NCBI GenBank assembly: GCA_964036275.1
Contig: OZ038433.1
Span: 19,749,485 to 19,813,484 of the forward strand
Length of the DNA: 64,000 nucleotides
Source: Litoditis marina
Taxonomy: Eukaryota > Nematoda > Chromadorea > Rhabditida > Rhabditidae
Reading direction: 5' to 3'
Within the stretch, counting starts at the first letter, position 1; the number at the start of each line of letters is the position of its first letter. The notes beneath the pieces were generated by a model. It was not told the DNA's origin, did not search any database, and saw nothing but the letters and a program-made list of their open reading frames with translations. A program made the translations under genes and the position numbers. Of this stretch, positions 1-11,439 are shown piece after piece.

Positions 1-255
1 AACTGAAAAAACTGTAAATCGTAAACAAACGAAACTAGAAATACTCATTAACGTGAAGTACGAAGATCTGCATGTGATTCCTTATTATAGAGTCTGCCTA
101 ATACGACAGTGATGAAACGACCCCTGAAAATTCTGGTTCAGTTGGTGGAACGAGGTTTTTGTTAGGCCTCGAACTTGGTAATATTGCTCGATTTTCAATT
201 AACTTTCTCTCTATGAGATTTGAGCGAACGTTTTTTTGAATACCGCACTTTGCAG

Positions 256-467
256 AATGTTTCGACAAACGGCACCCTTTCTCTAACAATTTTCGGGAAC
301 AGTTACGCGCCAAATATAGCTCCGGTTATTCATGAGTTTTGTGGACGTAAAGCAAAACGGATAGGACTATTGGCTGAGAGTGAGACATTACTTCCATGTT
401 AAATATATATATATAAATTAAAACTATAACTAAAAAACTAAAACTATTATATATAAATATGAATTAA

Positions 468-526
<59 letters not shown>

Positions 527-2550
527 TGTACTCTGTTTCTTGTGAATTTCAACCAAGAAAACACTTCTCACGTTTCATTAAAACAATACAGAACAAACTT
601 ATTGCTTGACAGGGTTCGATACCGGGCCCGATCTTCCTTCAAAGAAACCGTTCCGCTATAATTTGAGTTTCACGAAAAATTCAAAAAGCTTAAAAAAGTT
701 TTGCAATGTCTTCGCATAGACCATGCAAAAACTTTATATTGAAAATTTGTAAGATTTGCAAAACATCCAGCATTAAAAAAGAGGACATAAACATTTTCAC
801 TGTGACGCAACTTGACTTGGTTCCTTTACGTCCAGATTTATTTCTATTTTGTAGTCTCTAATTGTGCTTTCGTATATGCAAGAAAGTTTTACAAATAGTT
901 TTGTACTTCTATAGGCTATTCGGAGCATACCCCGTACGCAACTCCCCTATCGGTGTAATTACGTAAGCCGCTTTTCTGAGCAAACGAAGCAAGATAGAGA
1001 TATAAAAGTATATATTTTCGCTAATGGTTTTCATTTGCCAAAGGGTCAGATTGTTAACTCATAAGTCAAAATTAGAGCGGGACGGATTCTTTAACGTCGG
1101 TTCATCAAGTTCAAGATTCTCTCTTTACGTTCCCAGGAAAATGCAATAAGTGTTCAGAATGTGATTTAATGTTGATGGCGCCAGACGAAAATTGCGCCAA
1201 ACCCGAACTCTACCGGAAGTCCTTGGAATTAATTAGGAATTCAGAGCCGGATGTACTTTTCATGATGACGAGGTACGTCAGTGTTATATCAAGTGACATT
1301 CTAACAGGTATTTATCCAACTAAAGCAATAGTGAATTAGTTATGAAAGTCCATTGTTTCGAAATTGCTTGTGAACGTTCGAGTACTCTCGAACAACATCT
1401 AATCAATTTCTGATGAGATTCTGTTGAATGCCACGCTAAAACAGGGAACAGGGATAGTTCGCAAGGCTCTCATGAGCTGCTAAAGACCTACTCACAAAAT
1501 TTTTGAAGAGATAAATCAAGTGACCTTACAATGAATCCTCAGAAATGCTTTTTTAATTTTTTGCGTATCAATTTGGATTTTCTCAGTCATTGTTGTGGAA
1601 TTGAACACTATAGGTCTATTTGCACTGTTTTCTTCTGTATGCTGGTTTGAACTTTGTCTATTTTGGGCAACATCTGACAATCATGTTTGGAGATACACTT
1701 ACCAGTCGACTCTGAAAAACATAAAAATTACAGATATCAACTGCTATTCGTGGACAATAACGAAACAGATATAGTAAAAAGACTCGAAGACTACACGGCT
1801 GCGGTCAAATACAAGGTTAATATTCTACCATCTTGTGATTACTCCTACCACTTAGATTTTGAGAATCTGTGATAAATTGTCATTAAAGGTATACATTCTG
1901 AACGCCATGCCAACAACAACTTTACGGATAACAAATATACTGAATGATCAACTTCTCAAGGGTAAACTACCAAGACAGGTGAAGTTTAATTCAAGAAATT
2001 GCGTCACAAGTCACAAAATCTGCGAACTCTGATCATTGTCTTCAAATAAGAAAACTAACAGCTGGCAAGGCTTCGTGTAGTCATTTCACCACACATATCG
2101 TTCGTGGTTATGTTTACTGAAAGAAACGGCTATGTATCACATGAACTGCACGTAGAAGTGGTTAAGACCATAAGAACGGGGGGGGGGGTAGGGGGTTGAG
2201 TTGTAATTTGTTCTGACAACACAGCATAATTTGACGCTCAAGACGTCGAAAAACCCCCACAAAAACTGCAGAATAGATTAACATGACAGTTTTGCAACAA
2301 TTTTTATTTTCAGTCCACTCTACAAGGAAGTGAGCCCTTCCAGACGGCGCGTGACCTTTTGGCCAGGGTGGTGACAACATGCGAAAAATGCGAATTAATC
2401 GACTACATGCCCGCATTAACCATAAATGGAACCTACAGTCATTATGACGAATCGAATGGAGTGTCCTTCTTTACTAACGGAATGCATCTGAGCCCGCATG
2501 GACTGGCGAGGGTGAAACCTTTGTTTAAGCACATTTGTGACGCGTTATAG
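256..2550 (+). CDS. SGNH-domain protein of the nematode O-acyltransferase (OAC) type, 5'-incomplete
   Basis: Probable exons are about 256-398, 1137-1272, 1732-1815 and 2314-2550 (stop TAG). The first carries SGNH block I, read as TIFGNSYAPN, with the expected nucleophile Ser. The second reads CNKCSECDLMLMAPDENC and ends in VLFMMTR before a GTACGT donor. The third ends in LEDYTAAVKYK before GTTAAT. The last starts after TTTTCAG and ends with NGMHLSPHGLARVKPLF, the C-terminal His block. Family knowledge: in nematode OAC proteins this domain follows an acyltransferase-3 membrane domain, which would lie left of the window. The usual Asp of the D-x-x-H motif reads Asn here (TNGMH). Phases of exons 1-2 do not join cleanly (a stop would form), so an exon is missing or the gene is decaying. 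The intron before 1137 contains a copy of the upstream region of the GT31 gene at 38.8 kb. Recognition of the domain is fairly sure; the exon model is not. Confidence 0.6.
471..523. repeat. (AT)n microsatellite
   Basis: About 26 uninterrupted AT dinucleotides in the first intron of the SGNH/OAC gene, next to a looser AT-rich stretch from 402. Confidence 0.95.
610..1095 (+). repeat. Partial copy of the GT31 gene 5' region, in an intron of the SGNH gene
   Basis: This stretch matches 38380-38870 in the same orientation in several blocks. Shared strings include GAAACCGTTCCGCTATAAT, ATAAACATTTTCACTGTGAC, TTACGTAAGCCGCTTTT and, at the start codon of the GT31 gene, TTGCCAAAG followed by GTCAGATTGTTAACTC. 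Here the start-codon region reads ATGGTTTTC and soon meets a stop, so this copy is non-coding. It is either a dispersed repeat that became the GT31 promoter and first codons, or a duplicated fragment of that gene. Confidence 0.7.
2178..2195 (+). repeat. G-run (G11-TA-G5)
   Basis: Eleven consecutive G, then TA and five G, in the last intron of the SGNH/OAC gene. Comparable G-runs occur at 31662-31672 and 34719-34730. They may be quadruplex-prone or simply slippage products. Confidence 0.8.
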
Positions 2551-2567
2551 ATCATAACCGATTGAAT

Positions 2568-2573
2568 AATAAA
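2568..2573 (+). promoter_or_regulatory. Polyadenylation signal AATAAA
   Basis: An AATAAA lies 18 bases after the stop codon of the SGNH/OAC gene, overlapping an AATAAT. The position suits 3'-end formation of that gene. Confidence 0.5.
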
Positions 2574-2828
2574 TCACTCGCGGTCTGTGTTATTTATTTG
2601 TCAACTTATTCTCAATCATGCACAATCAATTAGCGTAGATTTTAACCGTGGAAAAGTTCGCTTACCAGATGGTTTGTCATAGGAATACCTCGGCAAGTGG
2701 AGGACTGAGGCAATTCCCGCCAATAAGCAAGCCACTTTTGTAGCGCCCTCGAAGAGATAGTGAGCAGGTCATAGAAACGTAGAGGTCTGCGGCCTCATTG
2801 AGCCCGATGCTCTGTCGCTTTTGTAGTT

Positions 2829-2976
2829 TGCTAAGCGCAGAAAATTGGCGCCAATCGTTTTGAGAATGAACCCGGGTCTTGTACACCTAGAACTGATAGC
2901 ACACCTAGAACTCCAAAAGTCTCCGAGGTTCATTTTTGGTGTAATTTTCGTATATGGTAAGGGAATGTACACGTAT
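2829..2976 (+). repeat. Repeat family A, left part
   Basis: The sequence from AGAAAATTGGCGCCAATCG to GGGAATGTACACGTAT is repeated almost exactly at 7149-7290. There it runs directly into the right part of family A, while here it is interrupted by a direct-repeat element. The copy at 7.1-7.9 kb therefore gives the unoccupied site. Confidence 0.85.
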
Positions 2977-5856
2977 CGTAACCAGTTACGGTCGGCATGT
3001 TGGACCTTGTAGTGTAGCGGTATATATAACAAACAAGTACAGAATTCCCGGTGAATGTTTATTGCAAAATATGAGAATGCGAAAGATAAAAATAATATCA
3101 TCCCACATGTGAAAACCCTCAATTGCTACTGTTGCATTCTAAAAGTTGCGCATTTACTAAAGGTAATCAAAACGCATCGCGCGTAGCCGGCCAAGACTGT
3201 CCGCCGTATCATTCCTCCTCCTTCCTTATATACTGGGTCAGAGGCAGGAGGTCTACTTGATAGTAGACAGGCTGTTGACATGATACGCCCCTCTCTCGGA
3301 GACGAACGCCTCGGTCGTCCTGGCTAAAGTGGAAATCTTATCTGTAACATAAATAATTACGTGCACTAAATTTTAGTTGAAGTTCGCATTTACTTTTCAA
3401 TTTAATTTCAGTGTGCCTTGGATTCTTTTACAGCAATTACACTTAGAACTAGTTGAGTAGCATTTACAAAAACTACTTGAGTTCTACAAAAACAGGTTTG
3501 TCAATCTTAACTAGAATAATGATTGCGTCTCTCTACCTGATAACCAGACTACCAAATCAAAATTCAACCAACATTAGCATTAAATGTACACAAAAGGTTA
3601 ACTAGATTTTTTTTTGATTTTAGACACTTTTTCGTATTTTTATGGATTTTGACTTTTTGGTTACACTTGAGAAAAATATAGAAAAACTCAAAAATGAAAA
3701 CTTATGGAGAGTTCTCTGAAAAACAATCCAACATTTTCCATCTTTGATCTCTACCAACTCCCAAAACTATTATAACTTTCACACAAAATAACAAATTCGC
3801 TAACTACTTTAAATTTTCAATTTCAGCACTAATATCCATTTTGGTTCAACGATTCACAATTCGAGAAAAACATTATCTGATACACGTCTGCTGCGTGAAG
3901 TTAATGTGACGAAGTGGAATACTTTCAATTTGTATCATAATTGCTCACTCAAAATGAATCACTTGGTCAACTATTTCAAAAACTGTTGGTGATCGGCCAA
4001 CGTAACCAAAATTGCTGTAGTATCCCGCTGATCTGTTTCTTTACTGTTTTCTCTCTGAATGTTGAACAGATAAACCAAGGCAGAAGTAGATTGACCACGT
4101 AGGATCATCTATATTTATGATAGTGAGAGTCCTCTCTTACTTCTACCTATAGCATCGATTTTCCAACAAAAATCACTCAAGAAGTATTTGAAAATCTCAT
4201 GATTTTGTACAAGAACAGATCGTTGGTTATTTTGTTATCAGCTAGAAGCGAAAAAATGATTAGTGTGATTTCTGAGCAATGATGTTCCCAACTACTGTAT
4301 TTCCATGAACGTACTTTCACAACGTCTAGTTTTTGCTTTTGTAGTAATTCAACGAATTGTTTGAGAAAAAGTCGTGATGGTTGCTACTAGGTTTTCGAGG
4401 TAACCACAAACTTATCCTAACTTCGTAGACAGTTCAGTTTCTATCAGTCCTATCTGAGTCGGAGCTCGTTTTCTCATTCACACTATCAACATAGATGTCT
4501 CTGAGACTGACATTCAAACCTTTGTCTTGTATTTCAGTTTCAGTACCGGTTATACTGTTTTCCTAAACTCGAGTGCACTCATATTTTCTGCTAGCTTGAC
4601 GGAATGGTTCTGGCATATTCAAATTAAAAGTACTTACTGGCTTGCTTGCTTATTTGCTTGCTTGAATTGCATATAGAAATTACTGCACAAATGAGTTTTA
4701 TTAAAGAACGTGGTCGCAGTCAATTTGATAGTGTATTTACTTGACCTATACATAAAAAAAGGTAATATGAACAACGAACAAACAATTTTCTGGAGACTAG
4801 CTTTGAACGAAAAATAATACTGGTTTTGGGATATTGGACAAATTATCAATATTATAAGCAAGAAAAACATATTTAGCTCAGATTTTACTAAGAATTGCCA
4901 ACCATTCCTCCGTCTATTACCAGTTACCTTCATTTTCTTCGGTACTCCATTGGTACTCAATAAATACTCAATACTCAACTCAATTCTAACTCAATTAAAA
5001 GTACAATATTTTGAATGTGTTGTACACCACAAACAAAATCATCAGTTGAAAAAGGACTAGCAGATGAAAGATAACATACTCTCAAGTCAATTTTGAGTCT
5101 AAAATTTTAATGTATCTATGCATCTGCTAGTCTAATTTCAAACTTGGCAAAAATGAACAAAAACTGCAAACTATCCTGCATTTCCGTGAGCTGCCTCCTT
5201 GTCACTTGGTTTTCTCCATTGAGCTGAGTCCATCGTGACATCCAAGTGGCGCTCCGGATAGCTTGAGGGGACAGTATATTGGCTCGGCGTTTAGACAATA
5301 AGTTGTCATAAATTTACTACTATGAAAAAAATTGCGATTCGTTTCTTGCGAACTTTGTAATGAATAAATTGAGCTATAAGGTGATTTGAGTTGGTTTACA
5401 AGACACGCTGCAGTCGTATCATGGAAACTAAAACATACACACAACCTTCTGACCTAGGCGCTTTGCTAGTCAAATTTGAAATTGAGTTCAACTTTAGCGG
5501 ATTAGCGCGTTGCTTAACCTACTAAAGCGACCGGTGACCTCCATATCGTAACCAGTTACGGTCGGCATGTTGGACCTTGTAGTGTAGCGGTATATATAAC
5601 AAACAAGTACAGAATTCCCGGTGAATGTTTATTGCAAAATATGAGAATGCGAAAGATAAAAATAATATCATCCCACATGTGAAAACCCTCAATTGCTACT
5701 GTTGCATTCTAAAAGTTGCGCATTTACTAAAGGTAATCAAAACGCATCGCGCGTAGCCGGCCAAGACTGTCCGCCGTATCATTCCTCCTCCTTCCTTATA
5801 TACTGGGTCAGAGGCAGGAGGTCTACTTGATAGTAGACAGGCTGTTGACATGATAC
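2977..5856. mobile_element. LTR-like element with identical 310-bp terminal direct repeats, non-autonomous
   Basis: The direct repeats lie at 2977-3286 and 5547-5856; both start CGTAACCAGTTACGG and end GTTGACATGATAC, and I see no difference between them. The outer flanks are ACGTAT at 2971-2976 and again at 5857-5862, which occurs once in the empty family A copy at 7285-7290, so a 6-bp target duplication is likely. The 2.26-kb interior shows no gag, protease, reverse transcriptase or integrase motif. I could not identify a primer binding site or polypurine tract, and the repeats do not begin with TG or end with CA. Identical repeats imply a recent insertion. Alternatives are a composite of two independent insertions or another class of direct-repeat element. 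Confidence 0.65.
3287..5546. other. Interior of the direct-repeat element, no gene recognised
   Basis: AT-rich sequence with many stops in all frames. The longest open stretches, on the minus strand at 4634-4978 and 5116-5298, show no recognisable motif and are not convincing genes. Confidence 0.5.
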
Positions 5857-6488
5857 ACGTATGATTCAGTTTTCATGCATCTCTTGTTTAAAGGTCAATA
5901 TCAGACACTGCTCCTCCGATAATGGCATACTTTCATAATTTATAGAATAGAATAGAATAGATTTATTCGTGATTTAACACGTGACTTCCACATAGTATGT
6001 GGCACCCCAAAAATGAGTAATTGGAGAGGAAAAGTGAAAAGAAAAAGAGTATTTATTTACTTTGAGTTTGCTATTGACTTGAGAATTGTCTGTGTTTCAA
6101 TAGTATCAATTGAGGGTGACTTGCGGTTTAATAGTTGACTATATATTCATCCAATTACACAGGCCACCGGATTGATAGCAACCAAAAAGCAACCCGGTTT
6201 CTTGAGTAAATAAGCCTCGATTGCTTCTGAAAGTTCCCGAAAAACCAACGAATTGATTGATTGACTAATTTATTACGCATATGTATATATATATATATAT
6301 ATATATGAATACATGGAACGAAGAAAAAGGGAAGTGAAGAAAAGAGGAAGAAACAGAAAAAAAACGGAGAATATACTAACAAAGTGTTGTGGGGAATGAG
6401 CACAGCACAGCGACGAGCACATTAACTATATGTGTCGGAATGGTGGTAGATTATAACACAACCAAAAAGTAAAAGACAAGAAAAATAA
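5857..6488 (+). repeat. Repeat family A, right part, copy 1
   Basis: It matches 7285-7863, from TTTTCATGCATCTCTTGTT through (AGAAT)n, GTGGCACCCCAAAAATGAG and a (TA)n tract to AGACAAGAAAAAT. The AATAGAATAGAATAG run followed by ATTTATT, read on the minus strand, resembles the short 3' tail repeats of non-LTR retroelements. No protein can be read. Confidence 0.85.
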
Positions 6489-6640
6489 CACAGGCCAGTG
6501 AACTACAAAACTCAACTATATATGAAACTCAAATAGAGTGTTTAAACAAATATTTCTCATACCTTCGACTGAAATGGACTCAATTGATTTTTTAAGTTTT
6601 CAAATGTCCACAACCAGTTCTCTCACAAAAAAATATGCCC
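6489..6640 (+). repeat. Dispersed repeat C, copy 1
   Basis: AACACAGGCCAGTGAAC to CAACCAGTTCTCTCACAAAA is shared with 9868-10005. No coding sense is apparent. The rest to 7148 holds nothing recognisable. Confidence 0.75.
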
Positions 6641-7148
6641 AAGTATTGACTTTGGAAGCGGTAAAACAAACCGTGCACTTCTGGTTTTCAAACGTATAAA
6701 AGTTAGCACTCTTGACGTCTGAATTCCCGTAAACAGTCTTGTAGGCCGTGATCGCATGCACACTCTCCAGTAAAATCTTTCTGCACTGAATTGACTGATT
6801 TAACAAACACAACTTCTTACCGAGTTGTGAGAAGTGTAGCCAATCTCGGCAATATGAAGAATGTCTGTTTTATAAACCTTAATCAAGATTAAATTCATTC
6901 TTAGTGTTTTTTTTAAAGAAAATGTATGTCCTTACTTCAGCGACAGCTACTTTTTGTTTACAATGATCAGAAAAGATGATACTACTAGTGATTGTAAAAC
7001 ATGAATCACGCACTGTATCACAACAGGTCCTGATCGCATAAAGTTTTCGTCCGTTTGTAGGATTGCGACGCAGCCTTTACGCATATACTGCGGTTATACG
7101 CATAGCATCCTTTGTCTCGCTTCACTCGCAACTTCGTGAGACTTTTTC

Positions 7149-7622
7149 TAGCAGAAAATTGGCGCCAATCGTTTTGAGAATGAACCCGGGTCTTGTACAC
7201 CTAGAACTGATAGCACACCTAGAACTCCAAAAGTCTCCGAGGTTCATTTTTGGTGTAATTTTCGTATATGGTAAGGGAATGTACACGTATTTTAGTTTTC
7301 ATGCATCTCTTGTTTAAAGGTCAATATCAGACACTGCTCCTCCGATAATGGCATACTTTCATAATTTATAGAATAGAATAGAATAGATTTATTCGTGATT
7401 TAACACGTGACTTCCACATAGTATGTGGCACCCCAAAAATGAGTAATTGGAGAGGAAAAGTGAAAAGAAAAAGGGTATTTATTTACTTTGAGTTTGCTAT
7501 TGACTTGAGAATTGTCAGTGTTTCAATAGTATCAATTGAGGGTGACTTGCGGTTTAATAGTTGACTACATATTCATCCAATTACACAGGCCACCGGATTG
7601 ATAGCAACCAAAAAGCAACCCG

Positions 7623-7686
<64 letters not shown>

Positions 7687-7863
7687 TACATGGAACGAAG
7701 AAAAAGGGAAGTGAAGAAAAGAGGAAGAAACAGAAAAAAACGCAGAATATACTAACAAAGTGTTGTGGGGAATGAGCACAGCACAGCGACGAGCACATTA
7801 ACTATATGTGTCAGAATGGTGGTAGATTATAACACAACCAAAAAGTAAAAGACAAGAAAAATT
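7149..7863 (+). repeat. Repeat family A, uninterrupted copy
   Basis: Left and right parts are contiguous here, including the single ACGTAT at 7285-7290. A TA microsatellite at 7626-7683 is much longer than in copy 1 (6283-6306). The right border coincides with the start of the foldback element at 7861. Confidence 0.85.
7626..7683. repeat. (TA)n microsatellite
   Basis: About 29 TA dinucleotides inside repeat family A. Open frames of Tyr-Ile repeats across it are artefacts. Confidence 0.95.
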
Positions 7864-8254
7864 AGTAAAAAGTGGGGGAACCAACAAATGTGTGTGTGAG
7901 TTGTGGAGTTGTGTGAGTTGTGTTTGGTTCGACCTCGATATCAGCAAAAAGTGAACGATACGATAAGTGCTGTGATACTGTAGCAGAAGTATTCTGCAAA
8001 AATAGAACAATACAAATGTTGCACAATGGTTCACGAAGCCCGCATGATAATTCAGAAATTGCCGAAGGGTATTTCATGTGTGCTTTGACAACATGCGTGC
8101 GTTGTGAACCATTGTGCAACATTTGTATTGTTCTATTTTTGCAGAATACTTCTGCTACAGTATCACAGCACTTCGTATCGTTCACTTTTTGCTGATATCG
8201 AGGTCGAACCAAACACAACTCACACATTTGTTGGTTCCCCCACTTTTTACTAAT
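7861..8254. mobile_element. Foldback element with about 150-170-bp inverted arms
   Basis: The left arm 7861-8034 starts ATTAGTAAAAAGTGGGGG. The right arm 8104-8254 is its reverse complement, ending CCCCCACTTTTTACTAAT. The arms share CCTCGATATCAGCAAAAAG, the CTGCAAAAATAG string and GTTGCACAATGGTTCAC. The spacer is about 70 bp, and the left arm has an extra TTGTG-rich segment. Sequence after the right arm (8256-8330) resembles 21480-21560, so part of the unit is dispersed. No transposase is present. Confidence 0.85.
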
Positions 8255-8489
8255 TGTCCTTTTTTTGCTAGTTGTACTCCTACAACTTCATATGTTGCCT
8301 ATTTACAGAGTGAATCTTGTGAACTCATTATATTATTATGGAAATCTCAGTTTTGTGTGTGCACGAAGCCGAATGCAGACCATAAAAATGCTGATGTTGT
8401 AATATAACGCAGGTTACTGGCTCTGTGACTATCAACAACTGAACAAAAACGCTAAACGTTCCGATTGACATGTACACCGCTTTTAGCGG

Positions 8490-9480
8490 CGATAAGCGAT
8501 GGGGATTGGCGCCATTGACAAATCTACAATTAGAGACACCAACTCACTTACAATATAGCCATTATTTCCAATACCACATCAAAAACCTTCGTTGAAATTT
8601 TTTTTTCCTGCGTCAATTGACACACGCGTCTGGCGCCAGAACGAAACGACATTTTACAGGTTTGTGAGCTACCAGTACACACTACATGTGTCAATTACTG
8701 ATTGGAGCAATATTCAAACTATTCAATTGTCAGTTTCGTGTGTTTTTGTTTTGGCGCCATTTGGCGTCTGTTCCGAGCCAGACTATAAAATTCGATTTTG
8801 AATTTGTGGATCCTTATTTCACATTGGAATATTCAATATCTGTTAACTTGAAACAGTTTGATTGACGATAACTGATATTTTTCCAACTTTGGCGCCAATT
8901 GGCGCCAGCGCACAATGCCAACAGAACTTTTTTTGATTTTCAGATCGAGCATCTTACTTGCCATGTGATAGTTATTTAGTGTACCGAATTTCAGACGATT
9001 CCATTGACGCTGTCGTGAGTTTGGGTTTTGCGCCATCTGGCGCCTGGTTCGAGCGCCAGAAGAAAAATTTCAGTTTTGGAAAAAGACTTTCACACTTTCC
9101 AACAAATTATTCAATTTCTATTAGTGTTCAACATTTTAGTTGATGATAAATAGTGTTTTGCCGTTTTTGGCGCCTATTGGCGCCAGCGCCGGGCGCCAAT
9201 GGTGATGTATTCATCTCAGATTTGGCGCGACGAGCTAACTTTTGCATTATAACTCATGTTTCAAATTTCAGCTAAATCGGTTCGGTAGTTTTTCCAATAG
9301 TGGTTTTTGGCGCCAGCGCCCGGCGCCAATGAGGAGCTATACATCTCATATTTGGCGCGACATGCTAAATTTTGCATTAGAACTCATGTTTCAAATTTCA
9401 GCTAAATCGGTTCGATAGTTTTTCCAATAGTCGTTTATGGCGCCTATTGGCGCCCGCGCCCGGCGCCAGAGATTACATAT
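8490..9480. repeat. GGCGCC-rich segment with E2F-like TTTGGCGC motifs
   Basis: The palindrome GGCGCC recurs more than a dozen times in about 1 kb of otherwise AT-rich DNA, often in doublets such as TTGGCGCCAATTGGCGCC (8889) or GGCGCCAGCGCC. TTTGGCGC at 9222, 9352 and similar sites matches the E2F/DREAM consensus TTTSSCGC. The right part is a tandem array. Confidence 0.8.
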
Positions 9481-9570
9481 ACATTTCATACTTGGCGCGA
9501 CGAGCTAACTTTTGCCATAGAATAGATGTTTCAAATTTCAGCCAAATTGGTTCAGTAGTTTTTCCACTAC
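9166..9570 (+). repeat. Three tandem units of about 130-138 bp
   Basis: Units start near 9166, 9306 and 9435. Each has a TTTGGCGCC or GGCGCC cluster, then a TTGGCGCGAC string, then TTTCAAATTTCAGC, AAATCGGTTC and AGTTTTTCCA. Divergence between units is a few percent. Confidence 0.85.
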
Positions 9571-9588
9571 GATGCGGACAGAATTCCG

Positions 9589-9636
9589 TGAGGGAGGAGG
9601 GACGAGGGAGGAGGGACGAGGGACGAGGGACGAATT
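9589..9636 (+). repeat. GAGGGACGAGG minisatellite
   Basis: Short purine-rich tandem of GAGGGAGGAGGGAC and GAGGGAC units directly after the GGCGCC array. Confidence 0.85.
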
Positions 9637-9837
9637 ACGGCGGAACTTTTCAACAACGACACGAAACCATAACTCAGGCGAAAATAATCCGATTTGGCTG
9701 AAATTTTCACACAATGTTCAATTCGTGATTCTCTAACGTTTTCTCTTTTTAGTTTTCAAATAAAGATAATGTTTGAAGATTTTTGTTAATTAAAAGGAAA
9801 AAACGAGTCCGCAATGGCCAAACCAAAGACAACTCAC

Positions 9838-9861
9838 GCAGAGCGCTTCGCGTTCTGCGCG
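9838..9861. other. GC-rich short hairpin
   Basis: CGCAGAGCGC and GCGTTCTGCG flank a TTC loop, just before dispersed repeat C copy 2 (9868-10005). A similar GC hairpin is at 58009-58030. Function unknown. Confidence 0.4.
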
Positions 9862-11439
9862 ATAACACAGGCCAGTGAACAACAAAACTCAACTATATCT
9901 GAAACTCAAATAGAGTGTTTAAACAAATATTTCTCATACCTTCGACTGAAATGGGCTCAAGTGATTTTTTCATTTTCAAATGTCCACAACCAGTTCTCTC
10001 ACAAAAAAAAAGTTAGGCACTCAAACCTGTTGTTGTTGCTAGCTTCTACATCACTTCCGTAGATGTGTCAAACTGAATGCAAAAAACTATCCAAATGGAG
10101 TCCAACGTTATATTGAGTGTATGTCCCAAAGTTATCGACGGTGTGTTAGTCTCAAGTGAAAACATGTGCACATAGTTTCTGAATTAGGTTTACTTCACAC
10201 GTACGGTTTAACAATTTTCAAACTTTTGTTTCTATATCCTGTGTTTCATTACACTATTTGAAGCTCAACGATGTCGAGAATCCCCACTTAGCGCTCCCCC
10301 AGAAAAATATGAATTTCCTGTCAAAAGAGGATCGAGAAAGACTGCGAGAAAACAATAAAAGATATTGGCTCATTTTCCTCTCGAGCATAATGACGTGTTT
10401 TGCTTTTTGATCGGGTTGCCCGGTTTCGTTTTTTCTCTCTTACTATTTCATGTGTTTTATACAATGTTTACAATATATGTTGTCATTTAAGGCAATATAA
10501 GTTACATTGATTCATATTAGTGTGGTGAAGCGTGTTCAAATTGAGTGTCGTGCATCGATAGTTGAATGCCAAATTCTCATTCACCGAGCTATCACATGCT
10601 ACACGACACAAACGTTGACTGGCCTATCTAGCTACTTTTATCATTTTTCGTAACAAAAAAAAAGAAAGATCAGCTCAAAAACTCACAAGTGGATATATCA
10701 AAACTATAACGACAAAATAGCGCCAGCGTTTCTATTCGATCTCTCTGGGAGCTATGTTTCAGACTGCGCATAGAGACTCATGTCTGCTTTTCAGATGACC
10801 TCTCACTGGTTATACGATTATTAGAAGTTGGCAAATCTTGTTATGTGAAATTTGTATCTCAACTGTGGAGACATTCGACAAAAGTACCATATGTATTCGA
10901 ATGTCTACTCTTTTTTCAAATACATCAAAGTATATTGTCGATCAGAAAGGGTTGTTTTCCAATTCCGATTTTGCGGTGCAATTGCAACAAACCTCGAGAC
11001 AGAAGCGGGCTTGAACGCCATCAAATTCACAAGATTCGAAAAACCAAAAGGGTTAACCAGGTTAACCCGGTTCACGGTTAACTGCTACAGTTAACAAAAT
11101 ACCGGCTTAATATTAGAATTCGCCTGGTTTTTCTTTCAGAGACCGTAATCAAAAACAAAGAAGTCTTTCTATCCCAATCTGCGTCTCAACAAATGTACGC
11201 CAGTTCTCTGTTTTTTTTTCAGCCCGAATAGAAAAATGTGTGAAGCGAGAGACGCAGAATGGGATGAGATAAAGTTTTCAGCTTGTTTTGGTACACGTAC
11301 TAAGAATAGATAAGTTCTTGCAGTAATACATCTTGTTCATTTCCATGTGGCACAAATCACTCAACTGTAAGAATATTAATGATTCTAATTTCACAATCTT
11401 TTGTTGTTGTTTTGTCTTTTGATTAAGTTGTTGAGGAAG

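Noticed and set aside
2977..3286. Helitron interpretation of the 310-bp repeat
   Set aside because: No TC start, no CTRR end and no 3' hairpin; a target duplication is present, which Helitrons lack.
4634..4978. Open frame inside the direct-repeat element
   Set aside because: No gag, protease, reverse transcriptase or integrase motif; AT-rich composition alone explains the hydrophobic residues.
7565..7798. Open frames with Tyr-Ile repeats
   Set aside because: They only translate the TA microsatellite and its flanks; composition is not protein-like.
7862..8227. Overlapping open frames on both strands in the foldback
   Set aside because: They mirror each other because of the inverted arms; no known motif.
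8490..9570. CRISPR-like array
   Set aside because: Units are contiguous tandem repeats without unique spacers, and the genome is a eukaryote's.
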